Below are positions 1-9,441 of a stretch of DNA of 35,983 nucleotides, one piece after another. Positions within the stretch are counted from its first letter, which is position 1. The number at the start of each line of letters is the position of its first letter. Under the pieces are notes generated by a model. It was given only the letters and a program-made list of their open reading frames with translations, ran no database searches and was not told where the DNA came from. The translations under genes and the position numbers were made by a program. This DNA is from Pseudomonadota bacterium. Its GTDB lineage: Bacteria; Pseudomonadota; Gammaproteobacteria; Burkholderiales; Burkholderiaceae_D. The stretch is taken from contig JAKACN010000021.1 in assembly GCA_021821365.1 (NCBI GenBank), positions 1 through 35,983 of the forward strand, read 5' to 3'.

Positions 1-785
1 GACCGCACATTCAGGCCTCGTTCAAACAGAAACTTCTTTGCCAGAAAAACGCTCTGGTCGCTATAGTGAAAGATATTTGCAGCCGCGACGGCATCCACTG
101 CCGTCTTTTCCAAGGCTTCCGCAAGATGCTCCCAGTCGCCTACACCGCCGCAGGCGATGACCGGGATGCCGACCTGGCGGGCGACATCGTCCAGCAATTC
201 GAGATCATAGCCGGTCTTCATCCCGTCGCGATCGATGGAATTGAGCAGTATCTCGCCCGCGCCTAGACTCTCGACCTGCTTCGCCCAATCGGCGGGCGCG
301 TATTCCGTCAGGCTCGCACCGCCTCGCGCCGCGACGACCGGCTTGCCGTCGACGGTCTTGACGTCGATCGATACGACGATGCACTGCGATCCGAACTCCT
401 TGGCGGCGGCCTCGATCAGTTGCGGCTGCTCAATTGCGGCGGTATTGATGGAAATCTTGTCTGCCCCGAGCGCGAGGCGTTTCCCGATATCCTCCAGGCT
501 GCGAATCCGGCCGCCGACCGTGATCGGCATGAACGCCACCCTGGAGACGTCCTCGATGATTTCGAAAATACTGTGGCGATTGGGATGACCGAGATCGTCG
601 CGCCGCAGGTCGTAGGCATCGTCGCGCGTAATGTCGAGGTAGATCAGCTCGTCCGACGCCCACTCGCTCAGCCGTTTGACGGCCGAAACCGGATTGCCGA
701 GATTCTGATAGCGACGGAACTGCTTGCTTTGCACAAGCCATCCGTTGCGCAGCAGGAGAACGGGGATCAGGCGCTTCTTTTTCAT
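1..785 (-). CDS. hisF2: HisF-like glycosyl amidation protein (partial, 3' end beyond window)
   Basis: A (beta/alpha)8-barrel protein like the HisF cyclase subunit of imidazole glycerol phosphate synthase. Reading back from the ATG at 785 gives about 261 residues, with the C-terminus outside the window. Barrel signatures seen include IYLDITRD near residue 48, PITVGGRI, KISINTAA, VVSIDVKTVDG, LLNSIDRDG and IACGGVG. The first catalytic aspartate of true HisF (IPCLDVKDG) is replaced: here the N-terminus reads IPVLLLRNG. This fits the HisF paralogues (WbuZ type) that pair with a HisH paralogue and a sugar amidotransferase, rather than histidine synthesis. Its start overlaps the hisH stop by 4 bases (ATGA). 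In Campylobacter jejuni hisF/hisH paralogues also sit beside pseA and pseI. Inferred role: channel ammonia to a sugar amidotransferase, whose gene may lie just left of the window. Confidence 0.85.
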   Translation of the reverse strand, partial: MKKKRLIPVLLLRNGWLVQSKQFRRYQNLGNPVSAVKRLSEWASDELIYLDITRDDAYDLRRDDLGHPNRHSIFEIIEDVSRVAFMPITVGGRIRSLEDIGKRLALGADKISINTAAIEQPQLIEAAAKEFGSQCIVVSIDVKTVDGKPVVAARGGASLTEYAPADWAKQVESLGAGEILLNSIDRDGMKTGYDLELLDDVARQVGIPVIACGGVGDWEHLAEALEKTAVDAVAAANIFHYSDQSVFLAKKFLFERGLNVR

Positions 786-1396
786 GATATTGCCAGAAAG
801 TTCTTGATCAGTTGAATGCCGGCGCGCTGACTTTTCTCGGGATGGAATTGCACGCCGAACAGGTTCCCGCTCTGGATCGCGCTGCAGAAATCGGTGCCGT
901 AATGCGACATGGCGATCTCATGTCCAGGGTCGTCCGCGTGGAACGCGTAACTGTGCACGAAGTAGAAGTCGGGGCTGTCGCCGAGCTCGGCGAACAAGGC
1001 CGACGACACCTCGCGGGTCACGTTGTTCCAGCCGACATGCGGCAAGGGCAACCCGTTCGTGTCGAGCTGTTCGACGTGGCCTGCAATCCATCCGAGGCCG
1101 GCGTGCTCGCCGAATTCGCGTCCGACTGTCGCCATCACCTGCATGCCGACGCAGATGCCGAGAAACGGCTTCCTGTCGTTCAGCACGGCGCGCTCCAGCG
1201 CATCCATCGGCAAGGTCTCGCGAATCCTGCGCATCGCCGCGCCGAACGCACCCACGCCGGGCAAGACGATATGCGTCGCTTCCGCGATCCGGGCCGGATC
1301 ATTGGACACGACGACGTCGTCGGCAATGCTCGAAACCAGGTTGTACACCGATTTCACATTGCCCGAGCCGTAATCCAGAATGCACACGCTTCCCAT
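782..1396 (-). CDS. hisH2: HisH-like glutamine amidotransferase
   Basis: Class I glutamine amidotransferase of about 204 residues, the glutaminase partner of the HisF-like protein encoded next. The nucleophile motif LGICVGMQV and the His/Glu part of the triad (FHPEKSQRAG, near the C-terminus) are present, as is the N-terminal CILDYGSGN typical of HisH. The ATG at 1396 is chosen because AGGA lies 5 bases upstream; an in-frame TTG at 1417 would add seven residues but has no obvious ribosome binding site. Its place in a pseudaminic-acid operon, away from any other his gene, points to hydrolysing glutamine to feed ammonia to a sugar amidation step rather than to histidine synthesis. The role is inferred from context. 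Confidence 0.87.
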   Translation of the reverse strand: MGSVCILDYGSGNVKSVYNLVSSIADDVVVSNDPARIAEATHIVLPGVGAFGAAMRRIRETLPMDALERAVLNDRKPFLGICVGMQVMATVGREFGEHAGLGWIAGHVEQLDTNGLPLPHVGWNNVTREVSSALFAELGDSPDFYFVHSYAFHADDPGHEIAMSHYGTDFCSAIQSGNLFGVQFHPEKSQRAGIQLIKNFLAIS

Positions 1397-1423
1397 TCTC
1401 TTCCTATCGTTTGACAACGCACA

Positions 1424-2476
1424 TTACAAGAGCAGATCCCAGGATACCGGCGTTCCCTTCTTCACGTCGGTACGCACGCGCCGACCTAGCAGCATCGGGA
1501 AATACTTGGGATCGAGCCCCGAACCCGGCCTGATCCGGCGCAGGTTGTCGACCGTGAATACCTCGCCCGCCCTCATGTCCTGCCCGACGTAGAGCGATCG
1601 ACGGAACTGGCGCGACGCCTGCTCCGACGCGGTCGGCCCGTACGTGACCGTTCCCAGCGCCTGCCAGGCGCGCTCCGTTTCCACGACGAGCGCGCGCATC
1701 TCTTCCGGCTCCAGCGAAAATGCGGCGTCGACGCCGCCGTCCGCGCGCCGCAGCGTGAAATGCTTTTCGATCACCGTCGCGCCGAGCGCCACGCTCGCAA
1801 CGGCAACGCCCACACCCATCGAATGATCCGACAGCCCGACCTGGCAACCGAACAGATCGCGCATGTGGGGAATCGTCGAGATGTTCGTATTCGCCGGACT
1901 GGCCGGATAGCTGCTCGTGCATTTCAACAGCACGATGTCCTCGCACCCGGCCTCGCGCGCCGCCCTCACCGTCTCGTCCAGTTCCGCGACCGTCGCCATG
2001 CCGGTCGAAATGATCATCGGCTTGCCGGTCGCCGCAACCTTGCGAATCAGCGGCAATTCATTGTTCTCGAATGACGCGATCTTGTAGCACGGCACGTCGA
2101 GCGATTCAAGAAAATCGACGGCGGAATCGTCGAATGGCGTGCTGAACCCCAGCATGCCGAGCTCCCTGCAGCGCTCGAAGATCGGCGCATGCCATTCCCA
2201 AGGCGTGTGGGCCTCCTGGTACAGCTCGTAGAGCGACTTGCCCTGCCACAGGCTTTTCCGGTCCTCGATGAAGAACTCGCCTTCGCGCAGGTCCAGGGTC
2301 ATCGTATCGGCGGTATAGGTCTGGATCTTGAGCGCGTGCGCGCCGGATTTTGCCGCGGCGTCGACGATGTCAAGCGCGCGATCCAGCGACTTGTTATGGT
2401 TGCCGGACATTTCCGCGATGATGAAGGGCTTGTGGCCGGCGCCGACCTGCACCTTGCCTATCGTGATGTCTTTCAT
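1424..2476 (-). CDS. pseI: Pseudaminic acid synthase (NeuB family)
   Basis: Condenses the free 6-deoxy-AltdiNAc sugar with phosphoenolpyruvate to make the nine-carbon pseudaminic acid. The 350 residues match the NeuB/PseI family length. Seen in order: AEMSGNHN (21-28), KIQTYT (50-55), FSTPFD (111-116), KIASFE (132-137), STGMA (157-161), LSDHSMG (215-221), EKHFT (237-241) and DAAFSLEP (250-257), followed by a C-terminal SAF (antifreeze-like) domain from about residue 285. The FSLEP form and SDHSMG read more like PseI than sialic acid NeuB. It follows the PseG-PseH gene after 18 bases and precedes hisH2. No strong Shine-Dalgarno is visible, so translation may be coupled to the upstream gene. 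Confidence 0.93.
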   Translation of the reverse strand: MKDITIGKVQVGAGHKPFIIAEMSGNHNKSLDRALDIVDAAAKSGAHALKIQTYTADTMTLDLREGEFFIEDRKSLWQGKSLYELYQEAHTPWEWHAPIFERCRELGMLGFSTPFDDSAVDFLESLDVPCYKIASFENNELPLIRKVAATGKPMIISTGMATVAELDETVRAAREAGCEDIVLLKCTSSYPASPANTNISTIPHMRDLFGCQVGLSDHSMGVGVAVASVALGATVIEKHFTLRRADGGVDAAFSLEPEEMRALVVETERAWQALGTVTYGPTASEQASRQFRRSLYVGQDMRAGEVFTVDNLRRIRPGSGLDPKYFPMLLGRRVRTDVKKGTPVSWDLLL

Positions 2477-2494
2477 GTTCGTCCAGTCCCTACG

Positions 2495-4000
2495 TCAATG
2501 GTTCGCCTGCAGATCGAATACATAATCCGTGCCGCCAGGAATGAATCCGGCTCGTGCAAATGCCTTTTTCGACGCGACATTTTCCGGCCTGATGCGCGCG
2601 CGCAGCCGCGCGACGCCGGGCAAATGATGCTCCACCCATTCGTTTCCGGCGACCAGAAGGCGCGTTCCCCATCCCTGCCCGGCAATCCCCGGAACGAGAT
2701 AGATCGACACCTCCGCCTCCATCCCCGAACGGTCGTAGCGCAGCACGCCGATCGGGCGATCATCGGCTTCACCGATCAGGAGATGGCGGTTCGGATTGGC
2801 GAGCGCCGCATGAAACCATGCGAAGTGATCTTCCCATGCGATCGCACGATCATCGAACGATGCCGCCCGCACTTCCGGCGTATTCCGCCATTCGTACAGC
2901 GAGCGCGCATCGTCTTCCCGTGCCGCTCGCACAACGATGCGATCCATCTTCGTCATCAGGTCAGGTTCGAGCAAGGCTGCCGCAACGCGCTCGCAGCCAT
3001 TCCCGTCCACCATTGCCATGCCATTAGCCGACATCTCCGCCAATTCGTGCGGACGGTCCGTCAGATCGCGCAGCGCATTCGCCATGTCGTCCGCCGAGAC
3101 ATCCCCAGCCTTTCCCAGGAAGCGGATGCAGCCGGCCTCCGCCATGGAGACGCTCACATCGATCTGGTTATCGGCGACCGCAACAACGACCGCCGGCAAA
3201 CCGAGACAGCAGCGCTCCAGGGTCGTAACGCCGCCGGCGCCAAGCGCAATGTCGGCGCAGGCCATCAGGCTCGCGATATGCGATATCTGGCAATGGTAGG
3301 AAACGTTGGGCAATCCGCCGCACAGCTTTTCGATCCGGTCCCGGTTCGGATTGGTTGCGCCGACGATCACATCGGCATGCAGATCGGCGCGGCCTAGTTT
3401 CCGCAAGGCGTGCAACGCCTTCTCGGTTTCATTGGTCGGATCGCTGCCGCCGAAGAAAATCAGCAGGCGTCCCGGTGCTGCGCCGGTCCTGTCGACACAT
3501 TGGCGGGCCAGCCGGAATTCCGGGCGCAACAAAGCGTAACGCGGCCCCAAAAGGCGAACGCAACGGTCGGGCAGCAAGCCATCATGGCGCCGCACCATAT
3601 CCGCGTGATAATTCTGATCGAGCAGGGCATCGCAGTCGTGGCTTTTTTCGGCGAGGTCATCGATCGCCATGATGCGTTTCGCGCAGCGGCGCAATGCGGT
3701 TTCCCACTGCGCGCCGAGTCCGTAGTGGTCGACGATCAACCAATCGACATGCCCCTGGCCTTCGATACATGCCGCGCTCGACTTTGCGTCGGAACGCCAA
3801 TCCGCGGCGGCGTCCTTCGACAGCAGTCGCACCACATGGCCGGCGCGCTCGATGACATCACCGAGGTGCCCGGTCAGGTCTGCGCAAATGAACGACACCT
3901 CCGCCCCCGCGTCACGCAACGCATCGGCCAGTGTCAGGCAACGCATGACGTGTCCGGTGCCGATCGCCACGGATGCATCGGCACGGATGACGATCTTCAT
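2495..4000 (-). CDS. pseG: Fused PseG hydrolase and PseH-like N-acetyltransferase
   Basis: A 501-residue two-domain protein. Residues 1 to about 340 are a GT-B-like UDP-sugar hydrolase with the PseG signature GTGHVMRC (14-21), LIVDHYGL, LIFFGGSDPTN and GAGGVTTLERCCLG; PseG removes UDP from UDP-2,4-diacetamido-2,4,6-trideoxy-beta-L-altropyranose. Residues about 349-501 form a GNAT acetyltransferase (IVVRAAREDDARSLYEWRN at the start, acetyl-CoA loop region PGIAGQGWGTRLL, then ENVASKKAFARAGF), matching the PseH step that N-acetylates C4. PseG alone is usually about 340 residues and PseH about 160-180, so this one gene appears to supply two steps, and no separate pseH is seen. The reading frame is open through the junction. 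It overlaps the methylase stop by 4 bases (ATGA). Confidence 0.9.
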   Translation of the reverse strand: MKIVIRADASVAIGTGHVMRCLTLADALRDAGAEVSFICADLTGHLGDVIERAGHVVRLLSKDAAADWRSDAKSSAACIEGQGHVDWLIVDHYGLGAQWETALRRCAKRIMAIDDLAEKSHDCDALLDQNYHADMVRRHDGLLPDRCVRLLGPRYALLRPEFRLARQCVDRTGAAPGRLLIFFGGSDPTNETEKALHALRKLGRADLHADVIVGATNPNRDRIEKLCGGLPNVSYHCQISHIASLMACADIALGAGGVTTLERCCLGLPAVVVAVADNQIDVSVSMAEAGCIRFLGKAGDVSADDMANALRDLTDRPHELAEMSANGMAMVDGNGCERVAAALLEPDLMTKMDRIVVRAAREDDARSLYEWRNTPEVRAASFDDRAIAWEDHFAWFHAALANPNRHLLIGEADDRPIGVLRYDRSGMEAEVSIYLVPGIAGQGWGTRLLVAGNEWVEHHLPGVARLRARIRPENVASKKAFARAGFIPGGTDYVFDLQANH

Positions 4001-4626
4001 GTCTCGTTCTTGTCCAGCAGGAACCAGGTGATGTCATCCTGCGCAAAATTCGGATCGCGACGGTACAGAAAACCATAGTCGACCAGGCGCAGGCCGGGAA
4101 AACGGTCGAGCATTTCGCCGGCGAAGTCGCGCTTGAACAGCTTGCCGGTATTGCCGCGATAGGGAATTTCCACCGGCGCGGGATTGTAGTACTCGGCGAT
4201 GCAGATGTAGCGTTTGCTCGTCCGGTGCAACAGATCGTACACCTGCGGCAGGCAATCGGGATTCAAATGGATCAGGACGCCCTTGATCAGCACGAGGTCG
4301 CGCTGATAATCGGGTTTGAATTCCAGGATCGATTGCGGATACACCTTGATGCCGCCCCGCCGTTGCAATACCTCGGCTGCCTTCCTGTTGATTTCGATGG
4401 CGGACAACTCGATGCCCGGCCGCAAAATGCGCAATGCCTCCAGGTTCAGGCCGATGTTCGCGCCGAATTCGATCGCCGATGCAACGTCCGCCGTGCGTTC
4501 GATGACGCGGCTGAAGAGGGAGAGGTTTGCCGCGACGATCTGCTGCCCCTGATTGCGTTCGATGTACTGGTCGCCGAATTCTCCGGCCCAGAATTCTTCC
4601 TGATCGGTTTGATATGTCGATGCCAT
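3997..4626 (-). CDS. Pseudaminic acid biosynthesis-associated methylase
   Basis: A 209-residue class I SAM-dependent methyltransferase. The N-terminal FWAGEFGDQYIERN (12-25) and the SAM-binding loop EFGANIGLNL (53-62) fit the family named pseudaminic acid biosynthesis-associated methylase. Other features are LIKGVLIHLNPD and ICIAEYYNPAPVEIPYRG. The ATG at 4626 is chosen over longer upstream frames because it begins the conserved N-terminus and has AGGA 8 bases upstream, just after the cytidylyltransferase stop 10 bases away. Family members occur in nonulosonic-acid gene clusters, but their exact substrate is not settled; methylation of the pseudaminic acid or a precursor is an inference. Confidence 0.88.
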   Translation of the reverse strand: MASTYQTDQEEFWAGEFGDQYIERNQGQQIVAANLSLFSRVIERTADVASAIEFGANIGLNLEALRILRPGIELSAIEINRKAAEVLQRRGGIKVYPQSILEFKPDYQRDLVLIKGVLIHLNPDCLPQVYDLLHRTSKRYICIAEYYNPAPVEIPYRGNTGKLFKRDFAGEMLDRFPGLRLVDYGFLYRRDPNFAQDDITWFLLDKNET

Positions 4627-4636
4627 TTTCGGTGTC

Positions 4637-5370
4637 CTATTCGCCGAGCTTCTTCTGCCGGATGTGTGCATTGATCTGCGGCCAATCAGGATGCTCCTGG
4701 AGCAATGCCAGCACGTCCTGCAGGCCGAACGCCGGGTTGACCGGATAAAGCGACTCGATGATGCGCCGTACCAGATCGAAGTCCTCCTGCGTGTCGACGG
4801 TCCAGCGATGATCGCCAAGATTCTGCGGATATGAAACGTGGCCGATCCGATAACGCTGCGGCCGCGTGTAGATGAAGGGCGTGACGTGTTCGCGTTCCGG
4901 TTCGGCGACTGCCTCGCGATGCGCCTCGGCGAGCGCGCGGAATGAAAACACTTCCGCCGACATGCCATAGGGATAGCTCTGGATCAAGGCATTGGAGACA
5001 TAGTCGTACTGCTCCTGATGATCGAGATAAAAACGAATGACGTCGTCGATGACCGCCGGATCGATGATCGGGCAATCCGACGTGATGCGCACGACGGTCT
5101 CGGCGTCGAGTTCCAGCGCCGCTTCGTAATAGCGGGCCAGCACGTCGAATTCGGAACCGCGGGTGACCGGCACGTCGAGCCGTCTGCAAAAGTCGACGAT
5201 GGGAAGATCGGTGTCGTTGCACGTCGTGGCAACGGCAAAGGTGTCCGCGAGACGGACGCGCCGCAGGCGTTCGACGAGATATTCGAGCAAGGGCTTGCCC
5301 TGCACATCCTTGAGCACCTTGCCCGGAAGGCGCGTCGACGTCATGCGCGCCTGGACGATAATCGCGCAAG

Positions 5371-5374
<4 letters not shown>
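4637..5374 (-). CDS. spsF: SpsF-type cytidylyltransferase (probable CMP-pseudaminic acid synthetase)
   Basis: A 245-residue nucleotidyltransferase of the SpsF/CMP-sugar synthetase group. The nucleotide-binding stretch is QARMTSTRLPGKVL (8-21), followed by a Rossmann-like pattern and ITSDCP (97-102). By position between pseC and the rest of the pathway it most likely activates the sugar with CTP, the step done by PseF in the Campylobacter and Helicobacter pathway. The sequence style (ARMTSTRLPGK, FDVLARYYEAA) is that of SpsF from spore-coat polysaccharide clusters rather than classical PseF. The ATG at 5374 overlaps the pseC stop by 4 bases; longer upstream frames lie inside pseC and are rejected. 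Confidence 0.86.
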
Positions 5375-7580
<2,206 letters not shown>

Positions 7581-7590
7581 TCTGACAACT

Positions 7591-7617
7591 ACTATAACAA
7601 AGCGATCCCTCTTTCAA
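7591..7617 (-). promoter_or_regulatory. Candidate sigma-70 promoter for pseB operon
   Basis: On the minus strand TTGAAA (7612-7617) and TATAGT (7591-7596) are separated by 15 bases; using CTTGAA one base earlier gives 16. The boxes match well but the spacer is short. The leader to the pseB ATG would be about 60 bases. Confidence 0.45.
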
Positions 7618-7691
7618 GAAACCGCGAACCCGTGGCCGCACAAGTTCGAAACGGCGCCAAGGCACGCTGACTCCGACCACAGTTGCTCACG

Positions 7692-7720
7692 AGTATAACG
7701 TTGCCGTCACCCCCTCAAAA
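7692..7720 (-). promoter_or_regulatory. Second, weaker candidate promoter toward pseB
   Basis: On the minus strand TATACT (7692-7697) lies 17 bases from TTTTGA (7715-7720). The -10 is good and the -35 poor. An inverted repeat covers the -35 and most of the spacer. Confidence 0.25.
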
Positions 7721-7726
7721 CGGCAA
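7701..7726. repeat. Inverted repeat TTGCCGT/ACGGCAA
   Basis: Two 7-base arms (7701-7707 and 7720-7726) around a 12-base loop. Neither strand shows a T-run directly after the stem, so it is not a typical intrinsic terminator; it overlaps a candidate promoter and might be an operator. Confidence 0.35.
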
Positions 7727-7826
7727 AAAACGTGTGCTTTACAAGGCAATCCCTTCAAATAGCGTGGACCATTCGCGTTTCCGGCATCTCCATATCATTC
7801 AATCCGGCACCCATCGCATGAAAAAT

Positions 7827-7853
7827 TAAACTTTTTCCAGTTTCAGCCGATAA
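7827..7853 (+). promoter_or_regulatory. Sigma-28 (FliA) promoter for flaG
   Basis: TAAACTTT (7827-7834), an 11-base spacer and GCCGATAA (7846-7853). The -10 equals the enterobacterial FliA consensus and the -35 differs at one base from TAAAGTTT, with exactly the canonical spacing. The flaG start codon is about 117 bases downstream. This places flaG, and perhaps the genes after it, in the late flagellar class. Confidence 0.85.
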
Positions 7854-7970
7854 AAAGCACAAGTGCGGAAAAAGTACTTGAAATCGCCTGCCGCCATCGA
7901 CAGCGCCAGATAGTGTTTTTTTCAACAACAAACCGGCCCCGCGCCGACTTCCTCTATTAGGGAGTGCATT

Positions 7971-8348
7971 ATGGACATCCGATCTGTTAACAATGTAAAC
8001 CCGCCCCCAGCCTCGCCGGCAGATCGCGGCCGCGCCGCGCCGGTAGCAGCCAACGTACCGGCAGAGCCGGCGGCCCCTGTTCAGGTAACGAATGCCGTTC
8101 AGCAACCAGCGTCAGTACCGAACATGTCGCAGTTGACGCAAGCTATCAAGAGCATCAACAAGGCTCTGCAGGAACAGGCGCAGGGCGTGGAGTTTTCGCT
8201 GGATTCGGACAGCCACCGGACGATCATCAAAGTCGTCGACCAAAACACCAAGGAAGTCCTGCGCCAGATTCCTTCCGAGGAGGCCTTGGAAATCGCCAAG
8301 GCGCTCGGAGGCACGCAGCAAGGATTGCTTATTCGACAAAAGGCGTGA
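7971..8348 (+). CDS. flaG: FlaG family flagellar protein
   Basis: A 125-residue FlaG protein. The N-terminal 50 residues are Pro/Ala-rich and low complexity; the conserved part follows, with VEFSLDSDSHRTIIKVVD and TKEVLRQIPSEEALEIA (about residues 72-108). FlaG affects filament length or stability in several bacteria, but its exact mechanism is not well defined. GGGAG lies 6 bases before the ATG. It follows a near-perfect sigma-28 promoter. Usually flaG lies between fliC and fliD; here neither is adjacent. Confidence 0.9.
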   Translation: MDIRSVNNVNPPPASPADRGRAAPVAANVPAEPAAPVQVTNAVQQPASVPNMSQLTQAIKSINKALQEQAQGVEFSLDSDSHRTIIKVVDQNTKEVLRQIPSEEALEIAKALGGTQQGLLIRQKA

Positions 8349-8595
8349 CGCGTCGCGAAATAAGCGCCTGAATCGCCTTCTAAAGTTCAGATTGACGCTC
8401 CCGTTACTAAGATAAAGTATTGGCTGGCAAGAGTAACTCTCGACGCCGCTATCTGACGTCGAGCAGGATTTCACAGGTTTCCAACATTCGAAGTCGCCCG
8501 ATTCAACAGCAAGTTGTGCCGCAGAGCCAAGATTTTCCTCCCGCTTGCGTGAATGCCCGCGAGCGAATTGTCAAAGTGAAATAGGAGAAACCAAG
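8349..8595. other. flaG-fliS intergenic region
   Basis: A 247-base gap at the place where fliD normally sits. It holds a sigma-28-like element (8381-8407) and a hairpin of CTCGACG (8439-8445) with CGTCGAG (8457-8463), loop 11, without a T-run. No fliD remnant was recognised in any frame. Confidence 0.6.
8381..8407 (+). promoter_or_regulatory. Possible sigma-28 promoter for fliST
   Basis: TAAAGTTC (8381-8388, seven of eight -35 positions), an 11-base spacer, then CCCGTTAC (8400-8407, five of eight -10 positions). The -10 is weak, so this is a tentative site; transcription could also come through from flaG. Confidence 0.3.
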
Positions 8596-9093
8596 ATGTT
8601 CGGGTCATCAACAGGCGGAGCTAACGCCTATGCAAAGGTCGGAATCGAAACCGGCGTTGCTGCGGCGAGCCCCCACAAGCTGATCGTCATGCTGTTCGAA
8701 GGCGCGATGGTCGCGGTGGCTTCCGGCATTCAGCACATGCAGTCCGGCGACATCGCAAAGAAAGGCGAGGCGATTTCCAAGGCGATATCTATCATCGACA
8801 ACGGCCTGCGCGCCAGCCTCGACAAGAAGGTGGGTGGCGAAATTGCATTGAACCTCGATGCGCTGTATGAATATATGAGCAACCGGCTGCTTATCGCCAA
8901 CGTAAAGAACCAGCGGGCGGTGCTGGACGAGGTATACCAGTTGCTGAAAGGCTTGAAAGACGCATGGGAGTCGATTGCCCCGAAGGCAGACAATCCGGCC
9001 CAGCCTCAACAACCGCAAGCGGCCCCTCCCATGCCGAAGACACAAGCCTACGACGCGATCGCACCGCAGACGTCCCGCCTAGTGAAAGCCTGA
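8596..9093 (+). CDS. fliS: Flagellin export chaperone FliS
   Basis: A 165-residue FliS. The signature region includes ANAYAKVGIETGVAAASPHKL near the start, then LIVMLFEGAM, the four-helix-bundle segment ending in LYEYMSNRLLIANVKN, and a VYQLLKGLKDAWES helix. FliS binds the C-terminus of flagellin in the cytoplasm and keeps it from polymerising before export. The ATG at 8596 is chosen: AGGAG lies 8 bases upstream and the family N-terminus follows directly. The last 30 or so residues are a Gln/Pro/Ala-rich tail beyond the usual 125-140 residue length. fliT follows after 4 bases. Confidence 0.93.
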   Translation: MFGSSTGGANAYAKVGIETGVAAASPHKLIVMLFEGAMVAVASGIQHMQSGDIAKKGEAISKAISIIDNGLRASLDKKVGGEIALNLDALYEYMSNRLLIANVKNQRAVLDEVYQLLKGLKDAWESIAPKADNPAQPQQPQAAPPMPKTQAYDAIAPQTSRLVKA

Positions 9094-9097
9094 TCAA

Positions 9098-9436
9098 ATG
9101 GACAACCAAGAAATCCTTGCTCTGTACGAGGCCGTTGCCGATATTACCGACCAGATGCTGGCGGCAGCGCGTACCGGGGACTGGGAACAACTGGCCGCAT
9201 TGGAGTCGCGTTGTTCAAGCCAGGTCGAGATCATCAAGCAGAACGACCAGCCGCGCCAGCCGCTCACACCCTGGGCACGCGAGCAGAAAACGCGGATCAT
9301 CAAGAAGATCCTGGAGGACGACCGCCAGATCCGTGACATCACCGAGCCGTGGATGGCGCGACTGTCGGCGCTGCTGAAGAGCGCGGGCACCGAGCGCAAA
9401 CTCTCCAAAGCCTACGGCGCCAACCAGACCGGGTAA
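9098..9436 (+). CDS. fliT: FliT-like flagellar chaperone
   Basis: A 112-residue, mostly helical protein with the FliT layout: an N-terminal helix IL(A)LYEAVADITDQMLAAAR, then WEQLAALESRC, and a C-terminal IIKKILEDDRQIRDI helix. FliT is the chaperone of the filament cap FliD and, in enterobacteria, also a negative regulator of FlhDC. The position directly after fliS supports the call more than the sequence alone, since this family is poorly conserved. It lies 4 bases after fliS and 5 bases before the next gene. Confidence 0.82.
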   Translation: MDNQEILALYEAVADITDQMLAAARTGDWEQLAALESRCSSQVEIIKQNDQPRQPLTPWAREQKTRIIKKILEDDRQIRDITEPWMARLSALLKSAGTERKLSKAYGANQTG

Positions 9437-9441
9437 CGGCC

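Noticed and set aside
782-785. HisH and HisF as histidine biosynthesis genes
   Set aside because: No other his gene is near, they sit at the end of a nonulosonic-acid operon, and the HisF-like protein lacks the first catalytic aspartate.
2189-3397. A 402-codon plus-strand frame across pseI and pseGH
   Set aside because: Antisense shadow; composition is atypical and the genes on the other strand are clear.
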